Origin: Geomicrobium halophilum
Lineage (GTDB): Bacteria > Bacillota > Bacilli > Bacillales > Marinococcaceae
DNA length: 64,000 nt
NCBI RefSeq assembly: GCF_014207655.1
Contig: NZ_JACHHJ010000001.1
Span: 434,001 to 498,000 of the forward strand
Direction: 5' to 3'
In this document: one piece after another, positions 54,921-63,531 of the stretch
How the letters are laid out: every line of letters starts with the position of its first letter
Numbering within the stretch: the first letter of the stretch is position 1
Program-made: the position numbers and the translations under genes
Notes under the pieces: model-generated
The model's input: the letters and a program-made list of their open reading frames with translations, nothing else
Database searches by the model: none
What the model was told of the DNA's origin: nothing

Positions 54921-55361
54921 CTACGATTGCAATAAGTCTTTAAAAAGTTTCCTGAAATGCGCGCGGTCTTCGGTTGTGAACGGTTTAGGACCTTTCGTTT
55001 TTTGTCCGCTTCTTCGTATTTTGGAATGGGCATGGCGATTGGTAAGTAATTCATCAATGTTTTCATTGGTGAATAAAAATCCTTTATGGTGGGCGACTGC
55101 ACAATTTTTTGCCAGCCCTAGTGCCGCCAGCCCGTAATCCTGTGTGATAATGACATCCTTTTCTTCCGCTAATTCCATAATCCGATAGTCGACGGAATCT
55201 GCACCTGTATCGACATAAATGGATTGTACACCCGCCGGATCATCCTCAGGAGAAAAATGAGCATAGCTTTTCACTAGCACCACAGGGACACGTACCTTCT
55301 GTGCCTCTTCAATGACAACGTCCTTGACCGGGCAAGCATCTGCATCAACGTAAATCCACAT
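54921..55361 (-). CDS. YaiI/YqxD family protein (UPF0178)
   Basis: This is a 146-residue PIN-like fold protein of UPF0178 (DUF188), often annotated as of unknown function. The conserved features are [50 protein letters not shown], and [20 protein letters not shown], with acidic residues arranged as in PIN nucleases. I choose ATG 55361, six bases after GGAGG; the open frame upstream to 55454 covers terminator sequence. It lies 52 bases before the exporter ATPase gene on the same strand and may share its transcript. Confidence 0.9.
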   Translation of the reverse strand: MWIYVDADACPVKDVVIEEAQKVRVPVVLVKSYAHFSPEDDPAGVQSIYVDTGADSVDYRIMELAEEKDVIITQDYGLAALGLAKNCAVAHHKGFLFTNENIDELLTNRHAHSKIRRSGQKTKGPKPFTTEDRAHFRKLFKDLLQS

Positions 55362-55386
55362 GTGTAACCTCCGTGTAAAAATGGGA

Positions 55387-55424
55387 AAGGATGGTTCTAG
55401 TGTAACACTAGAACCATCCTTTCG
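55387..55424 (-). terminator. Terminator of the GYF-PrsW gene
   Basis: Perfect 14-base arms GGATGGTTCTAGTG and CACTAGAACCATCC surround a TAA loop. Confidence 0.8.
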
Positions 55425-55425
55425 T

Positions 55426-56595
55426 TTACATTCCTTTCGATTTTGGCATTCCATATGAGAAATCTCTTTGTGATAGTTGTTGTAGGCCTTCCTTTATAAT
55501 CATGAAAATAAAGATCCAGGCAGTAATGGCCAAAATGATATGGCTCAAGAAGAAATGCCCGAAAAGAAAGATAGAAGTGTTCCACATCATATGCAAAGCG
55601 ATTGTTACTGAAAAATATTTTAAAAATACCGGGTTCGTAAAATGTCGCCTCGTTAATCGTTCGTTCCCTTTTACCAAAGAAAGGGCGCCTCCAGTAATCG
55701 CTCCCCAAGCCGTATGAGAACCTACCGACATCCAGCTTAGGTGGAACAATACATCACGCATCGCCTCACCTCCATCTGCCTGAAAGACGTTCAAGGCATA
55801 ACCTAGGTTTTCAAAACCTGAAAAAGCCGCGCCAATAACCGTTCCAATGAGCAAGCCGTTGACCACGAAACGAGCATTTAACCGGTAAATAAAATACGCA
55901 ATAGCTATTAACTTCCCAAGCTCTATAAAAGCTCCCGTCGTCATTGCGTTGAAAAAACGTAAATCTGTAATCGGAAGCCAGCTGAATAAGAACGAAAGCA
56001 CGCCGCCCACAAAAAAGATTTTGATTACTTCAATAAGACGAATGCTGTGTGAGGCATTCATTTCCCAAAAAAAGATGATCAACAAAAAAGGGATCGTAAA
56101 AGCACTCACCATCATCAAACCGGGTAAGAAGTTAGGATGATAAAAAAGGTTAGCGCTAGTAAAGAGGACAATATACGTGATCATTAACACGAGGAAGACT
56201 CGTGAAAATAACCATGGTTTAGGCCAATCTTCATTAACGTTTGAGGAGGCGGTGGTCATACTAGCGATGAATAAACGTTCGCCTTCCTCTTGTGAATGCT
56301 TTTTAAATATTTCACCGTAGACAGCGCGAAGATAAGTATTAATCGTACTATTGTTCCTCTTCTTTCTATTCATTCTAGTAACTTCAGGTTGAGAGTCTTG
56401 ATTTACATTTGTTTTTTCTATGGATGGGTCTTTAAATAGGCGGGACTCTCGAAAATAGACCCACTCAGTCATTTCCTCTTTCCAGACGTATGTCTCACTA
56501 TGGATTTTTTCCTCACTATATAACTGAACCATTTCCTGCTCTGAAAATGGTCCGATTTGTTCTCCATCATCCACTAGATAGTACCATTCTTGCAT
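55426..56595 (-). CDS. GYF-domain and PrsW-like membrane protein
   Basis: The N-terminus is a GYF_2-type module ([20 protein letters not shown], then [13 protein letters not shown], about 1-55). A charged linker follows, then a seven-to-eight-helix membrane domain resembling the PrsW intramembrane protease family (about 125-385). PrsW-like motifs are [29 protein letters not shown] and [16 protein letters not shown], which would supply Glu, Glu and His ligands. The usual Glu-Glu pair of the first motif is Ile-Glu here, so catalysis is uncertain. Bacillus PrsW cleaves anti-sigma RsiW. I choose ATG 56595, behind GTAGGAGGCAGG. Confidence 0.82.
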   Translation of the reverse strand: MQEWYYLVDDGEQIGPFSEQEMVQLYSEEKIHSETYVWKEEMTEWVYFRESRLFKDPSIEKTNVNQDSQPEVTRMNRKKRNNSTINTYLRAVYGEIFKKHSQEEGERLFIASMTTASSNVNEDWPKPWLFSRVFLVLMITYIVLFTSANLFYHPNFLPGLMMVSAFTIPFLLIIFFWEMNASHSIRLIEVIKIFFVGGVLSFLFSWLPITDLRFFNAMTTGAFIELGKLIAIAYFIYRLNARFVVNGLLIGTVIGAAFSGFENLGYALNVFQADGGEAMRDVLFHLSWMSVGSHTAWGAITGGALSLVKGNERLTRRHFTNPVFLKYFSVTIALHMMWNTSIFLFGHFFLSHIILAITAWIFIFMIIKEGLQQLSQRDFSYGMPKSKGM

Positions 56596-56944
56596 ATCCT
56601 GCCTCCTACACTTCACATTCTTAATTACCTAACTATGATTATATTAACGTATGTCGACCATTATTCAATATAAAATCGTAAAAAAGAATGGTGGGTATGA
56701 AGAAACCCTTAAATGATCGTTAGGAAACTGTTATACTAGTAAAGAACTGTTAAATTTATCATTTTTAAGTCTTTTGTAGTAGAAAATCTCACTTTTTACC
56801 TTTGAGGGGGTGCTTCAAGCACTGACCCTAAATTGCAAAAAAATAATGTCTTTTGAGAAAATCACTTCAGTCTTTTTTCAGTTTGTTCGTAAAGTTAGGG
56901 GTTTCCTGAGGGCAGAATTATAACAAAAATTGGGGGCATGTTAA
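56596..56944. other. Intergenic region between divergent genes
   Basis: This is an AT-rich divergent control region without a gene. A TATACT box near 56731 with ATCGTTAGGAAACTG before it could serve the envelope operon at 56.9 kb, leaving a leader of about 200 bases. Confidence 0.4.
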
Positions 56945-57616
56945 ATGAAAGGGCCAACAAAGGTAACGGTGTTAATGGTGATGGCAGGTACATTGGCTGC
57001 AGGTTGTAATGAATCTGCCGGCATCGAGGATGCGACAGAAGCGGTTGATAAAATCCAGGCTCAAAAAGAAAATATTGTGTCTCAATTTAATGATATTCTT
57101 TTATTAGAGGAAGAAATGCAAATCGAATTAGAGGAAGATTTGGCGGAAAATGAAGCTGCACTTTTTGCTAATAGAGAAGCTCGAGTATTTACGAGTTTAG
57201 ATGAAAGGCAATCGTTACTTAATGACATGAATGATGCATACTTAACATTGGAAATAGAACATGAACTGCTTGAAACAGTCCTGGAAAATGGGGGTGAAGA
57301 AGAGCTGCCGGTCAATGAATTGAGCGGTCTTCAGGATCAAGCCGCATCGTTACATAATGAAGTTGGGACCTATATTGATCAATATCAATCAGAATTAAAC
57401 ACACAAGAATCCTTTTTTAACGATTTAGGGGCAGAAGATGCAGATTTTGAATTTCTTGTTAATGGCATTGAAGCGATTAACGATGCACAAGGGGATATTC
57501 GCGACCAAGCCCATGTGGTTCATGAGGAATTAAAGGCAGCGGAAACCGCGATTGCTGCTGTTCAAGCGAATGAGCAACCGGATGAAGAGACGGCGCTTCA
57601 TAAGGAGGGATCATGA
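56945..57616 (+). CDS. YkyA-like lipoprotein
   Basis: This predicted envelope lipoprotein has a signal peptide with lipobox LAAGC (Cys at 21), followed by about 200 residues of acidic coiled coil (IQAQKENIVSQFNDILLLEE, EEDLAENEAALFANREARVF, DMNDAYLTLEIEHELLETVL). The pattern fits the YkyA-type putative cell-wall-binding lipoproteins (PF10368), but similarity is loose. ATG 56945 has GGGGGCATG upstream. Its stop overlaps the next gene's start (ATGATG), so the two are translationally coupled and probably act together at the cell wall. Confidence 0.75.
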   Translation: MKGPTKVTVLMVMAGTLAAGCNESAGIEDATEAVDKIQAQKENIVSQFNDILLLEEEMQIELEEDLAENEAALFANREARVFTSLDERQSLLNDMNDAYLTLEIEHELLETVLENGGEEELPVNELSGLQDQAASLHNEVGTYIDQYQSELNTQESFFNDLGAEDADFEFLVNGIEAINDAQGDIRDQAHVVHEELKAAETAIAAVQANEQPDEETALHKEGS

Positions 57617-58887
57617 TGAGGACAAAATCTTTGATTTTTCTTCTGGGAGGTATGATGTTTTTTGGCAGCTATGATTCCCCCTTACTTGCAGAGCAGACAG
57701 GGGGGGATGCTGATGAAGAAGCATCAAAAGTTGAAAGAAGTGAGGAAGATCGGTATTTTTCGGTGAGTGATGAGGATTTACTCACATTACCAAGAGTCAT
57801 CCCTGATCGATTAACTTATGATAGCGGGGTAGAGATTGAATACCCTGAAGACGGTGTAAAAGGCATTTTCGCTACTGCCCATTCAATCGGCGGGGATAAA
57901 GCTGACGAACTTTATGACTTGATCAATGAGACGGCATTAAATAGTATGGTCGTTGATGTCAAGGATGACGACGGGTATGTGACCTTTGAAACAGAATCGG
58001 AGAATGAAAGGGTTCAAGAAAACACATACGATTATATAAATGATGTCGATGCAATGATGGAGGATTTTGAGGATGCTGATATTTATCCGATTGCCCGTCT
58101 TGTTGTTTTTAAAGATACAGTATTAGCCAATGAAGAACCTGAACTCTCTTTTTTAGAAAAAGGGGAAGTATGGTCAAATAATAGAGGAGAATCTTTTGTC
58201 AATCCGTTTTCAAAAGATGTGTGGGAATATAACGTTGAAGTGGCCAAAGAAGCAGCGAAGGCTGGATTTAAAGAGATACAATTTGACTATGTTCGTTTCC
58301 CTGAAGGATTTGAAAACCGCGACGAGGATCTTGAATATACGGAAGGCGATTACGAAGAATCCGGGGAAGACAACATCCAAAACCGGGTAGCAGCCGTCAC
58401 AGATTTCGTTGACTATGCCCGGGAAGAATTACGGCCTTATGGGGTGAAAGTTTCTGTCGATATTTTTGGATACGCAGCAACAATTCCGGAGGCTCCGGGA
58501 ATTGGGCAGAACTTTAGTAAAATCTCCGAAAATGTTGATATTATTTCTTCAATGATTTACCCAAGTCACTGGGGCCCTTATTTTGATATCCATAAACCTG
58601 ATCTTGAACCCTATAATCTAGTGAATGAGTATGCTCAGGTCGAAAATGAACTGTTGGACAGTTTGGAAGAGCCTCCGATTTCCAGACCATGGTTACAAGA
58701 TTTCACCGCTTCTTATTTGCCAGATGGAGAATGGATGGAGTACGGTGTTGATGAGGTTGAAGCACAAATTCAAGCCCTCTATGATAATGACATCTATGAA
58801 TTTCTCCTATGGGATGCGACGAATAATTATACCGAGGGTGTGAACTACGAACTCGATGCTGAACAAGATATCGTTAGACAGGAATAA
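57616..58887 (+). CDS. Secreted putative glycoside hydrolase (DUF4015)
   Basis: This exported TIM-barrel protein belongs to the DUF4015 putative glycosidase family (PF13200). A signal peptide (FLLGGMMFFGSYDSPLLA) precedes an acidic 40-residue linker. The barrel follows: VKGIFATAHSIGGDKADELY, NSMVVDVKDDDGYVTFE, GFKEIQFDYVRFPEG, YGVKVSVDIFGYAATI, ISSMIYPSHWGPYFDIHKPD, and FLLWDATNNYTEG. Asp and Glu residues in DYVRFPEG and DIFGY are the likely active-site positions, although activity for the family is not established. ATG 57616 lies seven bases after AAGGAGG; ATG 57613 is also possible. Confidence 0.87.
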   Translation: MRTKSLIFLLGGMMFFGSYDSPLLAEQTGGDADEEASKVERSEEDRYFSVSDEDLLTLPRVIPDRLTYDSGVEIEYPEDGVKGIFATAHSIGGDKADELYDLINETALNSMVVDVKDDDGYVTFETESENERVQENTYDYINDVDAMMEDFEDADIYPIARLVVFKDTVLANEEPELSFLEKGEVWSNNRGESFVNPFSKDVWEYNVEVAKEAAKAGFKEIQFDYVRFPEGFENRDEDLEYTEGDYEESGEDNIQNRVAAVTDFVDYAREELRPYGVKVSVDIFGYAATIPEAPGIGQNFSKISENVDIISSMIYPSHWGPYFDIHKPDLEPYNLVNEYAQVENELLDSLEEPPISRPWLQDFTASYLPDGEWMEYGVDEVEAQIQALYDNDIYEFLLWDATNNYTEGVNYELDAEQDIVRQE

Positions 58888-58923
58888 AATTTGACCCCTT
58901 CTTGATTTAGGAGGGGTCAAATG
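58887..58923. terminator. Terminator between convergent genes
   Basis: ATTTGACCCCTTC and GGAGGGGTCAAAT arms directly follow the stop of the glycosidase-like gene. Confidence 0.8.
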
Positions 58924-58938
58924 TTGAAGAAGGGAAAA

Positions 58939-59142
58939 TTAGGGAAGGTTTAAATAAAGTGTTTTGTTTGTTTCATCTGCGTGGGTGTTTAGCTCAGAAA
59001 TGTCTTGTTTCATCGTCATAATGTCCTTCTTCATATTGGAAATATCATTTTTCATAACGTCCATATCTTTTTGTAGTCCTATCACATGACTACTTACTTC
59101 TTTTACAGCGATCATTAACTGTTGATATTGACCATTCGTCAT
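58939..59142 (-). CDS. Small coiled-coil protein
   Basis: I do not recognise this 67-residue protein. From residue 8 it is one long amphipathic helix with a near-perfect heptad pattern and repeated KDM/KKDI/KQDI steps (LQKDMDVMKNDISNMKKDIM, TMKQDISELNTHADETNK), implying a self-assembling coiled coil. ATG 59142 follows AAGGTGATAAA. Such short coiled coils are common in phage and sporulation contexts, but nothing here decides between them. Confidence 0.7.
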   Translation of the reverse strand: MTNGQYQQLMIAVKEVSSHVIGLQKDMDVMKNDISNMKKDIMTMKQDISELNTHADETNKTLYLNLP

Positions 59143-59215
59143 TTTATCACCTTATCTATCTTGTTTTTTATTATAGACAAACTTTGCTCGTTAGGAAATA
59201 GATAATGTTCATCCA

Positions 59216-59287
59216 TTAAAATGGAAGATCATCATCTGAGATATCATTCGAAGACCTCGGCGTGCTTGGATTCACTTTCATTCGCAT
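59216..59287 (-). pseudogene. Orphan SSB-like C-terminal tail
   Basis: A 23-codon frame ends NPSTPRSSNDISDDDLPF before its stop. The last residues are the acidic tip with Leu-Pro-Phe that single-stranded DNA-binding proteins use to recruit partners; B. subtilis SsbA also ends in a DDDLPF tip. The DNA-binding domain is absent. The frame overlaps the end of the zinc-ribbon gene. It is either the 3' remnant of an ssb gene or a short tail-only peptide. Confidence 0.55.
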
Positions 59288-59479
59288 TTTCTCCACATTT
59301 CGGACAGGCGATATATTCTTCATGAAGTGGAAATCCAATATAGCCATGGGTCAGTTCTTGAATGTCTAGAATCGTATATTGATCCACCTCAAAGTCAAGC
59401 CCACAATGGATACAGTCAAATGAAACACCCCCAAGTCTGGCTCCTTGCTTTGTTTTCTGCGCTTAGATGTTTTTCCCAC
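59244..59479 (-). pseudogene. Zinc-ribbon gene with a one-base frameshift
   Basis: GTG 59479, with GGAG upstream, opens MGKTSKRRKQSKEPDLG in one frame. After a run of five G the other frame continues VSFDCIHCGLDFEVDQYTIL, then QELTHGYIGFPLHEEYIACP and KCGENANESESKHAEVFE. With one extra G the two join into a 78-residue protein with CxxC pairs (CIHC and CPKC) 38 residues apart. The break could be a sequencing error in a homopolymer or real decay. The family is unknown; a two-CxxC zinc fold is clear. Confidence 0.65.
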
Positions 59480-59569
59480 TTGTTACACTCCTTTTCCAAT
59501 CTTCAATATCAATAACATTTGTAAAAAGACCGGTAATTCAATCAAGGAATAAAGGAGAAGTAATAGATT

Positions 59570-60235
59570 TTAGAGAGAATTGATTAGCTCTTTGTGATTA
59601 TTTTTCGGGCGATTAACGTCTGTTGAAACAGGATAGGCTTTCATCTGCCTTGAATCATAGGGTCTGAGTTGTTTTTCCAATTCTTGAAGATCATTCTTTC
59701 TTGGATCCAGCCATGCTGATTCATTTTCGGGTGTAAGGATAACGGGCATCCGGTCGTGAATATCGCTCATTAAATCATTCGCGGATGTTGTAATAATCGT
59801 ACAAGAAAAAATCGCTTCGGCTCCATCGTTCCACTTCTCCCATAAACCCGCAAAGCTAAACAACTCCTCATTTTGCATTTGAATGTGGTAAGGTTGTTTT
59901 TTTCGATCTATCGTTTTCCATTCATAAAAACCATTTGCTGGAATCAAACAGCGGCGACGTTGGAATGCGTATTTAAAGCTATTTTTCTCTGCAATGGTTT
60001 CAGACCTGGCATTAATCATTTTATAACCGACGTTTATATCCTTTGCCCAAGGAGGGATGAGCCCCCAGCGTAAACGTCCCAATCGATTCTGCTCTCCATC
60101 ACTTACGACCGCCAGTATCGATTGACTGGGGGCGATATTGAAACTGGATTCTAAATCGTCAATGGTACTCACTTCTATCCCAAAACGCTTTTGAATGTTT
60201 TCGATTTGGTCATATAAAGTAAACCGGCCGCACAT
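59570..60235 (-). CDS. SRAP-domain protein (HMCES/YedK family)
   Basis: This SOS-response-associated peptidase-fold protein forms a thiazolidine DNA-protein crosslink with abasic sites in single-stranded DNA and shields them. Catalytic Cys2 is in MCGRFTLYDQ, the conserved Asn is in MINARSETIAEKNSF, the Glu is in LIPANGFYEWK, and the His is in DIHDRMPVIL. At 221 residues it is typical. ATG 60235 follows GAAGGAGGTCCC. The neighbouring SSB tail remnant and the dinB gene 7 kb away give a loose DNA-damage theme, but there is no operon link. Confidence 0.94.
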   Translation of the reverse strand: MCGRFTLYDQIENIQKRFGIEVSTIDDLESSFNIAPSQSILAVVSDGEQNRLGRLRWGLIPPWAKDINVGYKMINARSETIAEKNSFKYAFQRRRCLIPANGFYEWKTIDRKKQPYHIQMQNEELFSFAGLWEKWNDGAEAIFSCTIITTSANDLMSDIHDRMPVILTPENESAWLDPRKNDLQELEKQLRPYDSRQMKAYPVSTDVNRPKNNHKELINSL

Positions 60236-60578
60236 GAGGGGACCTCCTTCTATGTATAAGTTCTGAAAAATGAAAGTTTAACCATTATAACATGTCGTAA
60301 TCTCTTTACTCACGTATGGTCAATATGAGACATTCCCACCATTTATTGAAGAAGGGAAGGAATACTGATAATGTAATTACATACCTTTTGTTAAAATATA
60401 AAATGAGGCACAAAGAAATAAAGGATCAAGCGTTTAAATATAAATATTCTACATAAGTGTGGGAAAAGTAATTAAGTACAAAGGTGGGTTGATCATTAAA
60501 TTCAGGCATTACATCAATGAGATAGGACTTCTAAGGCGCAATGATCATTACGGACGCTTATGGTGGAGAGAGGTAAAC
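60236..60578. other. AT-rich divergent region
   Basis: No gene is supported. It holds the SRAP gene's upstream sequence, and around 60390-60405 TTGTTAAAATATAAAATG gives AT-rich promoter-like sequence. Confidence 0.4.
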
Positions 60579-60779
60579 ATGAACGATGCATGGCAAGTGT
60601 TGAAGCAAGATAGTATTAAAGAAATTAAGAAGAGGGTTCATCTGCAAAATACAAATGCGCAAAAAGTATATCTACAAGCGATTGATGAATACATAATTGA
60701 ATGTCGACGTTATTTGTCTGTAAAGCAAGCGGATGAATTAGAATCCTTTTTACTGAAACGTTTCGGTTTGAGATCGTAA
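60579..60779 (+). CDS. Small helical protein of unknown function
   Basis: I do not recognise this 66-residue, soluble, charged and helical protein: MNDAWQVLKQDSIKEIKKRV, then NAQKVYLQAIDEYIIECRRY and VKQADELESFLLKRFG. I choose ATG 60579, after GGAGAGAGG; the longer frame from 60459 has no ribosome binding site. No neighbour suggests a function. Confidence 0.6.
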   Translation: MNDAWQVLKQDSIKEIKKRVHLQNTNAQKVYLQAIDEYIIECRRYLSVKQADELESFLLKRFGLRS

Positions 60780-61059
60780 ATGAGAAGATCTAGGAGTAAA
60801 AGATCGTGCGGATATTTATAAACATTCGTAACAGCTGGTGACAGTCGTCTGTACAACCACCAATCAGCACATATTTGATTTTTATTATTAATATGAATAT
60901 TCACGGAACTATTTTCGCGCCACCATTAAGATTCACTCTTACCCATATAAGGGTTAAAGGAATAATGTTAATATCATTTAGAACGAATCGCTACACATTT
61001 TTCCCTCTTAATCATATGATGAGATAAATACCTAGTTGGAAGCCAATGAGGTGATGTTG

Positions 61060-61410
61060 ATGAGGGGGGGACGAAGACCATATCAGGGGGTACCTCCAAC
61101 CCCAAGGTCAGATCAAGATTCTGAGTCACTTATAATAAAGCTCGAGTACTTTGGCCAATTATTGGCGACCGTCGGTGAATCGCTTCAGTTCCTAGGTGCG
61201 AGTATTGCATTTCGAGAACTTCAACAAGAGCAAGTTCAAGAACAACTACAATCAGACAATGCTGAGATCCCTCTCACTTTAGGTCTTGATGAGGCTAATA
61301 ATAATCCAAATCCCGATTCTCATTCGATATCAGGTCTGCAAGAGCAGGTAGAGACTCTGCAACAACAGATTACGGAGCTTGAACGGCGAATACAAGATGG
61401 AGGTTCATGA
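61060..61410 (+). CDS. Orphan protein with C-terminal coiled coil
   Basis: This 116-residue protein matches no family I know. It has a Gly/Arg/Pro-rich start (MRGGRRPYQGVPPTPRSDQD), a hydrophobic amphipathic centre (IIKLEYFGQLLATVGESLQF) and a Gln-rich C-terminal coiled coil (LQEQVETLQQQITELERRIQ). The central part could bind a membrane surface or a partner helix. I choose ATG 61060, four bases after GAGGTGAT; an in-frame start at 61036 is less well placed. It could be a spore-coat-associated protein (position-based guess). Confidence 0.65.
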   Translation: MRGGRRPYQGVPPTPRSDQDSESLIIKLEYFGQLLATVGESLQFLGASIAFRELQQEQVQEQLQSDNAEIPLTLGLDEANNNPNPDSHSISGLQEQVETLQQQITELERRIQDGGS

Positions 61411-61557
61411 GAGTTTTTCCAGCGTGTAGCTACGGAACGCTCTCATTGGATTGGACAGGCATTAATAGTAAAAGGTGCTTGTGAATCTTCTACAAAGGTT
61501 TTAAATCATCGACGACTTTACTGTCCCGTAGCGTAAAACCAACTATAATCTAATGAA

Positions 61558-63018
61558 TTAGTCATTGGTTAGTAAACGTAAAATCCAAGGTTTAACATCT
61601 ACAATCCTTTCATATTGCGGGTATATGTTTGTACCGGCCACTATCATAGGAACCGATGATTCTTGCTTGTGCAATGATCCATGTGCCGCACCGTCCACAT
61701 GGATAGGGGACCCCTTTTCTTTAAATTCATATCCAGGTTTTGCAGTGGCTACAATATAGTTTCCTTTGTGTGATCGTAAGCTGCTGGAAAGCCGTGCAAG
61801 TGCATCTGGATAATCCCCATAATGGAGGTGGTTATTTTTTACCGTGATATCCAGCAGTTTTTCATTTCCTGAAATTGCCCATGTTTGCTTGTACTCATCG
61901 GAGTAATGTCCCCCTCCTTCAAATGAAAAAAGCCCTTCCATTTCTCCGGATACAACGTGGGTTTGTCCATACTCTTCCCATGCTATGATATCAATGCGTT
62001 GATCTTGTTTTAATCGCTTGATTACGTTCGTTCTATCAACACCGTTACCGAGACAATATACAAAGGCTGTTCTTTGATTGACGGCAAGTGCGATTTGATC
62101 TTTGTGAAGAACGGGTCTCGTATCTTTCATAATCGAAAAGCCTTTAAAGACCTTTCTCAGGTTAATGACATAATGCTTCCTGTTATTACCCATGGAAGCG
62201 TGGCCATTATCTGACAGTATGATCCATGTACATGCCTTAATCGCCTCGTCCCAACTTGAAAAAAGCCCAAAAAGCTTTTGTAATTCACGGTCTATTTTTT
62301 GTATTCCTGCTATGTCCATAGGACCTTTTATATGGATACGTAGATCAAGGTCTTGGATGCCGCATATCGTAAAAGCTGGAAGCTTACGCTTTTTGATTAA
62401 ATGCTTGATTTCACGGATACTTGCTTTATAGTTCCCGGAAAATGTATGGGGAGTTCTAGTGAACGGACTAAACTTTGAAAAGGAACCTAGGGACCATAAC
62501 GGTGGCGTATGGATTTCCCATGTCTCTTTACCCTTGGTCATCATTTGTAACCTTTTAGGAAGAAGTAGTTGCCTTTGTGTATTCCCACGATACACAAAGG
62601 TATTGATCGAGGCACTTGTAAGCCCTCTTCCTGCTAACTCCTCATGGATCGTGTTTACGTTCTTACTTAAATGAACATTGTTTAATTCAAAAAACATATC
62701 ATTTATAAATTGTGAGACCCCTGTCTTTAAGATTTCTTTTACACCAGTCCCATAGTTTACGATTCTCTTTTCATCTTCATGATACCAAAGGAGTGCAGGT
62801 AAGCGATGTTGATCAGCGTACACCCCAGTCAATAACGTGCTTTCAATATTAACGGACATTGTCGGAAAGGAGCTGACCATTTGGGGAAAGTACCTGCCTC
62901 TTTTCATGAGATACTGAAGGGCTGGAGCAAACCCTGTTTGAACAGCTTCCTCTAAAGGGGTAGACATTAATGTATCAATAATTAAAAGAATGACTGGCTT
63001 TGAACTTTTTTTCACCAT
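61558..63018 (-). CDS. Alkaline-phosphatase-superfamily phosphodiesterase
   Basis: This enzyme belongs to the type I phosphodiesterase/nucleotide pyrophosphatase branch. The metal-binding Asp is in PVILLIIDTLMSTPL, the nucleophile region is SSFPTMSVNIESTLLTGVYA, the second metal site is WIILSDNGHASMG, and a late His is in SPIHVDGAAHGSLH. There is no signal peptide or membrane anchor, so it is probably cytoplasmic, which is less common for the family. ATG 63018 follows GTACGGGGG. The substrate is unknown. Confidence 0.87.
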   Translation of the reverse strand: MVKKSSKPVILLIIDTLMSTPLEEAVQTGFAPALQYLMKRGRYFPQMVSSFPTMSVNIESTLLTGVYADQHRLPALLWYHEDEKRIVNYGTGVKEILKTGVSQFINDMFFELNNVHLSKNVNTIHEELAGRGLTSASINTFVYRGNTQRQLLLPKRLQMMTKGKETWEIHTPPLWSLGSFSKFSPFTRTPHTFSGNYKASIREIKHLIKKRKLPAFTICGIQDLDLRIHIKGPMDIAGIQKIDRELQKLFGLFSSWDEAIKACTWIILSDNGHASMGNNRKHYVINLRKVFKGFSIMKDTRPVLHKDQIALAVNQRTAFVYCLGNGVDRTNVIKRLKQDQRIDIIAWEEYGQTHVVSGEMEGLFSFEGGGHYSDEYKQTWAISGNEKLLDITVKNNHLHYGDYPDALARLSSSLRSHKGNYIVATAKPGYEFKEKGSPIHVDGAAHGSLHKQESSVPMIVAGTNIYPQYERIVDVKPWILRLLTND

Positions 63019-63228
63019 AATCCCCCGTACAAATCATTTTTTGTTTAGCATGAAGGAAATAGTGCAATTTATGCATAAAATAGGGAATAGGCGCCGTGCT
63101 GAAGTTTTTCAAGCTCTTACTATATCTTGAAAAGAAGAACCCATGAATTTATATGCTTTTTCAGTGATATTTTTATGTATATTCTCTCATCACAGGGGCA
63201 CCGTAACGAATGTGGAGGTGATTAAAAG

Positions 63229-63387
63229 ATGACAAATCAAAACCAGCAAAACAACCAGCAGAACAATCAGCAAAACAATCAACAGAACAACCAGCAAAAC
63301 AACCAACAGGACAACCAGCAAAACCGCAACCAACAAGATCAGCAAAACCGCAACCAGCAAAACCAGCAAAATAACAACAATCAGTAA
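63229..63387 (+). CDS. Gln/Asn-rich low-complexity miniprotein
   Basis: This 52-residue protein is made almost only of Asn and Gln: it starts MTNQNQQNNQQNNQQNNQ, and the only other residues are a few Asp and Arg. It is built from four-residue NNQQ repeats. ATG 63229 has a strong GTGGAGGTG site, and a hairpin terminator follows the stop, so it is a real gene despite the repeats. It lies before a CotF-like gene, which suggests a spore product; gamma-type SASPs are also Gln/Asn-rich, but the repeat and size differ. Confidence 0.8.
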   Translation: MTNQNQQNNQQNNQQNNQQNNQQNNQQDNQQNRNQQDQQNRNQQNQQNNNNQ

Positions 63388-63396
63388 TCTTACACA

Positions 63397-63430
63397 AGCG
63401 GGAGCCTCCTTGGGAGCGCTCCCGCATTTT
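63397..63430 (+). terminator. Terminator of the Gln/Asn-rich gene
   Basis: GCGGGAGC (63399-63406) and GCTCCCGC (63418-63425) arms are followed by ATTTTAT. Confidence 0.7.
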
Positions 63431-63531
63431 ATGTCGATCCAACCTCATCGAGAAAGCTTTCCATGAATAATCCATGTTACGGAGGAGATGCTAGGTTTGG
63501 AAAATAAAATAATGATAGGAGGGCATAAAAT

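Noticed and set aside
54869-55102. Longer N-terminus for the exporter ATPase
   Set aside because: The extension lies inside the YaiI-family gene and the ATPase fold begins after GTG 54868.
63173-63475. Minus-strand Cys/Gly-rich open frame opposite the Gln/Asn gene
   Set aside because: Its Cys-Phe-Ala-Gly pattern is just the complement of the CAG/AAC repeat. It has no ribosome binding site, and the plus-strand gene has strong signals.
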